6,598 bases of DNA from positions 1-6,598 of the forward strand of contig CAMYNZ010000210.1 in the NCBI GenBank assembly GCA_947259865.1, in the 5' to 3' direction. This stretch comes from an uncultured Desulfobacterales bacterium (GTDB taxonomy: Bacteria > Desulfobacterota > Desulfobacteria > Desulfobacterales > G020354645). The stretch's first letter is position 1. Each line of letters opens with the position of its first letter. The translations under genes and the position numbers were made by a program. The notes below the pieces were generated by a model. It was not told the DNA's origin. It was given only the letters and a program-made list of their open reading frames with translations, and did not search any database. This document shows positions 5,197 through 6,598 of the stretch, piece by piece.

Positions 5197-5907
5197 GTCC
5201 GTCCTAAGATGGGCGGGCAAGCGCAACTTAGCCGTTTGACTGAATTTACCATACAAGTAAAATCCAGCATTACCTGGTTAGCCGCCATGGACAAACCTGC
5301 CTATCAATATGTGCAAAGAGTTCGTTCCGATCGAGCCATGCTGGAAGATTTAATAGACCTGCCGAGATGGACACAAGAGCAAATTAGCGAACTCATTGAG
5401 TATCGTTGCATGCAAGCCGGTATTGCACCGGATTTTAGTCAAATAGTTATTCCACACCAATTTGATGAAACAGATTATGAAACATTGGAGGAGCGTAATC
5501 GCTCAGGTTTCTACCGCATATTATGGAATGCCGCAGGCGGCAACCCCAGCGTGGCGCTTCGATTATGGGCGGATGCATTAGCGGTAACGGTGGATGACCA
5601 CATCGTGGTTCGGCACCTACCTCTCGAACTTGCCACCGGTCAATTAGAAGTTGCCAATTTATCTGTATTACTCTTACTTCGAGTGATTGCACAATCGGAA
5701 ATGTCGACCACCAACGACATCAGTGAAAGCCTGCAACTACCATTTGGCGTTGTGTCCAATGCAATTCGTGTCGCAATGATTCGCGGATGGATAGAAGAAA
5801 TCGACGGCTACTATCGAATTACATGGCGATGGTTTAGAGCCATCAATCGTGTACTTGCGCGCCAAAACCTTTTGGACCGCGAATTTTTTCAGGAGACTCA
5901 TCCATGA
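5197..5907 (+). pseudogene. C-terminal part of the same ATPase (sensor region plus winged helix) after the in-frame stop
   Basis: This sequence is in the same frame as 3295-5196, with no gap: codons VRPK, then M at 5209. ATG 5209 would be the first restart (232 residues), but it has no Shine-Dalgarno sequence and would start in the middle of the ATPase fold. With the stop read as Leu (TTA to TAA is one base) the full protein is 870 residues. The part contains a likely sensor-1 strand (SSITWLAAMDKPAYQYVQR), an ORC/STAND-like lid with 'WNAAGGNPSVALRLW' (GGNP at 748-751 in full-length numbering), and a C-terminal winged-helix domain at about 800-865 (MSTTNDISESLQLPFGVVSNAIRVAMIRGW...). Winged helices at this place in ORC/STAND ATPases contact DNA or partner proteins; here the neighbour is a channel. 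The stop codon TGA 5905-5907 overlaps the MscS start. Its coding quality beyond the nonsense codon is undamaged, which argues for a recent event or a sequence error. Confidence 0.7.
5891..5896 (+). promoter_or_regulatory. Ribosome binding site for the MscS gene inside the ATPase 3' end
   Basis: AGGAGA lies 7 bases before ATG 5904, inside the last codons of the ATPase. Together with the ATGA stop/start overlap this indicates translational coupling of the two genes. Confidence 0.7.
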
Positions 5908-6598
5908 AAAATAGTAATGTCATATCAATAGTTGCCCTATCAATGTTTTTGTTATTAATCAACACTGCAGCCCTGGCTGAAGAGCCAGCCACTGATAGTG
6001 GAATAGACAATATTACTATTTTACTTCATATGATACGCTGGACAGGAGTTGCCGCTTCGGTTTTAGTTATTGCTGGTGCCTGGTTGTTCTTACGCATCTT
6101 AAACAATGTTGTCCTGCATTTGGGTAATACATTCGCTGAGCGTCGATTGTTGCTGCAAAAACTCAACGCTTTTTTACGCTTTGGGGTCTATTTATTCACT
6201 GTTGTTCTTGTTGTATTACTCAGTTTTGAATTTAGTCGTGAAGTACTGGCCATTGTAGGCGGTGGTACAGCCATAGCGGTCGGCTTCGCAGCCAAAGATC
6301 TTGTTGCTTCTTTGGTGGCTGGTATTATGATTATTGTCGACCGCCCTTTTCAGGTGGGTGATCGTGTTAATTTCGGCGGCCAATACGGTGACATCATCAG
6401 TATTGGGCTTCGATCCGTTAAATTGCAAACACTGGACGACAGCACCGTCACCATACCCAACAACATGTTTCTCAGCGGCATTACTTCTTGCGGAAATTAT
6501 GGCGTATTAGACATGCAAGTAGTTATAGATTTTCACATTGGCATGGATCAAGATGTTCTCTTGGCCTGTGACTTGATCCAGGAGGCTGCCGCCACAAG
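5904..6598 (+). CDS. MscS-family mechanosensitive channel with signal peptide (3' cut by window end)
   Basis: ATG 5904 overlaps the ATPase stop codon (ATGA), and the frame is open to the window end, giving 231 residues so far. Residues 1-25 form a cleavable signal peptide (hydrophobic VISIVALSMFLLLINTAALA, cleavage before EEPATDSG). TM1 is at about 44-68, TM2 at about 92-112, and the pore-lining TM3 at about 114-146 (VLAIVGGGTAIAVGFAAKDL, then VASLVAGIMIIVD), rich in Gly/Ala as in Escherichia coli MscS. The beta domain follows: RPFQVGDRV (147-155), 'GQYGDIISIGLRSVKLQTLDDSTVTIPNN', the MscS hallmark. The C-terminal alpha-beta vestibule is only begun. MscS proteins are inner-membrane heptameric channels opened by membrane tension; some relatives are gated by ligands or partners. 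The coupling to a membrane ATPase suggests that this one may be energy- or partner-controlled (inference). Confidence 0.93.
   Translation, partial: MKNSNVISIVALSMFLLLINTAALAEEPATDSGIDNITILLHMIRWTGVAASVLVIAGAWLFLRILNNVVLHLGNTFAERRLLLQKLNAFLRFGVYLFTVVLVVLLSFEFSREVLAIVGGGTAIAVGFAAKDLVASLVAGIMIIVDRPFQVGDRVNFGGQYGDIISIGLRSVKLQTLDDSTVTIPNNMFLSGITSCGNYGVLDMQVVIDFHIGMDQDVLLACDLIQEAAAT

Overview
The window suggests an environmental Gram-negative bacterium with an outer membrane, most likely a Desulfobacterota (deltaproteobacterial) relative. This is inferred from gene content (PqiC-type lipoprotein, DUF3313 and DUF2860 remnants, SYLF protein, DUF502 membrane protein) and from the style of the intergenic repeats. 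No rRNA, tRNA or marker gene is present to confirm it.

Layout. (a) 2-310: 3' end of a PqiC/YmbA-like lipoprotein gene, cut by the window edge. (b) 311-1036: a decay zone with a DUF3313 fragment truncated at both ends, then a DUF2860 outer-membrane gene that has lost a base in a T-run inside its signal peptide and apparently most of its barrel. (c) 1037-1461: no recognisable gene. (d) 1462-2197: a 34-residue single-pass membrane protein too small for ordinary gene callers, then an intact secreted SYLF (DUF500/Ysc84) protein. (e) 2242-2434: a non-coding element bounded by a perfect 14-bp inverted repeat and holding two GC-rich hairpins, resembling a MITE or palindromic dispersed repeat. (f) 2476-3084: an intact DUF502 two-TM membrane protein, whose end runs into a degenerate CCTGA-type repeat cluster (3073-3180). 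(g) 3195-3294: a short leader with an imperfect hairpin and a possible promoter. (h) 3295-6598: an AT-richer two-gene operon. The first gene encodes a large exported/membrane-embedded P-loop ATPase with a C-terminal winged helix. The second encodes a signal-peptide-bearing MscS channel, cut by the window end. They overlap by ATGA.

The ATPase gene is split by one in-frame TAA directly after its Walker B motif (DDAHR-stop). Both sides are in the same frame and read as one protein, so it is either a very recent nonsense mutation, a sequence error, or a recoded codon.

The left half is dominated by cell-envelope genes, several broken. The right half is the best candidate for an undescribed system: a periplasm-to-cytoplasm ATPase translationally coupled to a mechanosensitive-type channel. 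The change in base and codon composition near 3190 and the repeat cluster at that junction suggest that the two halves have different histories.
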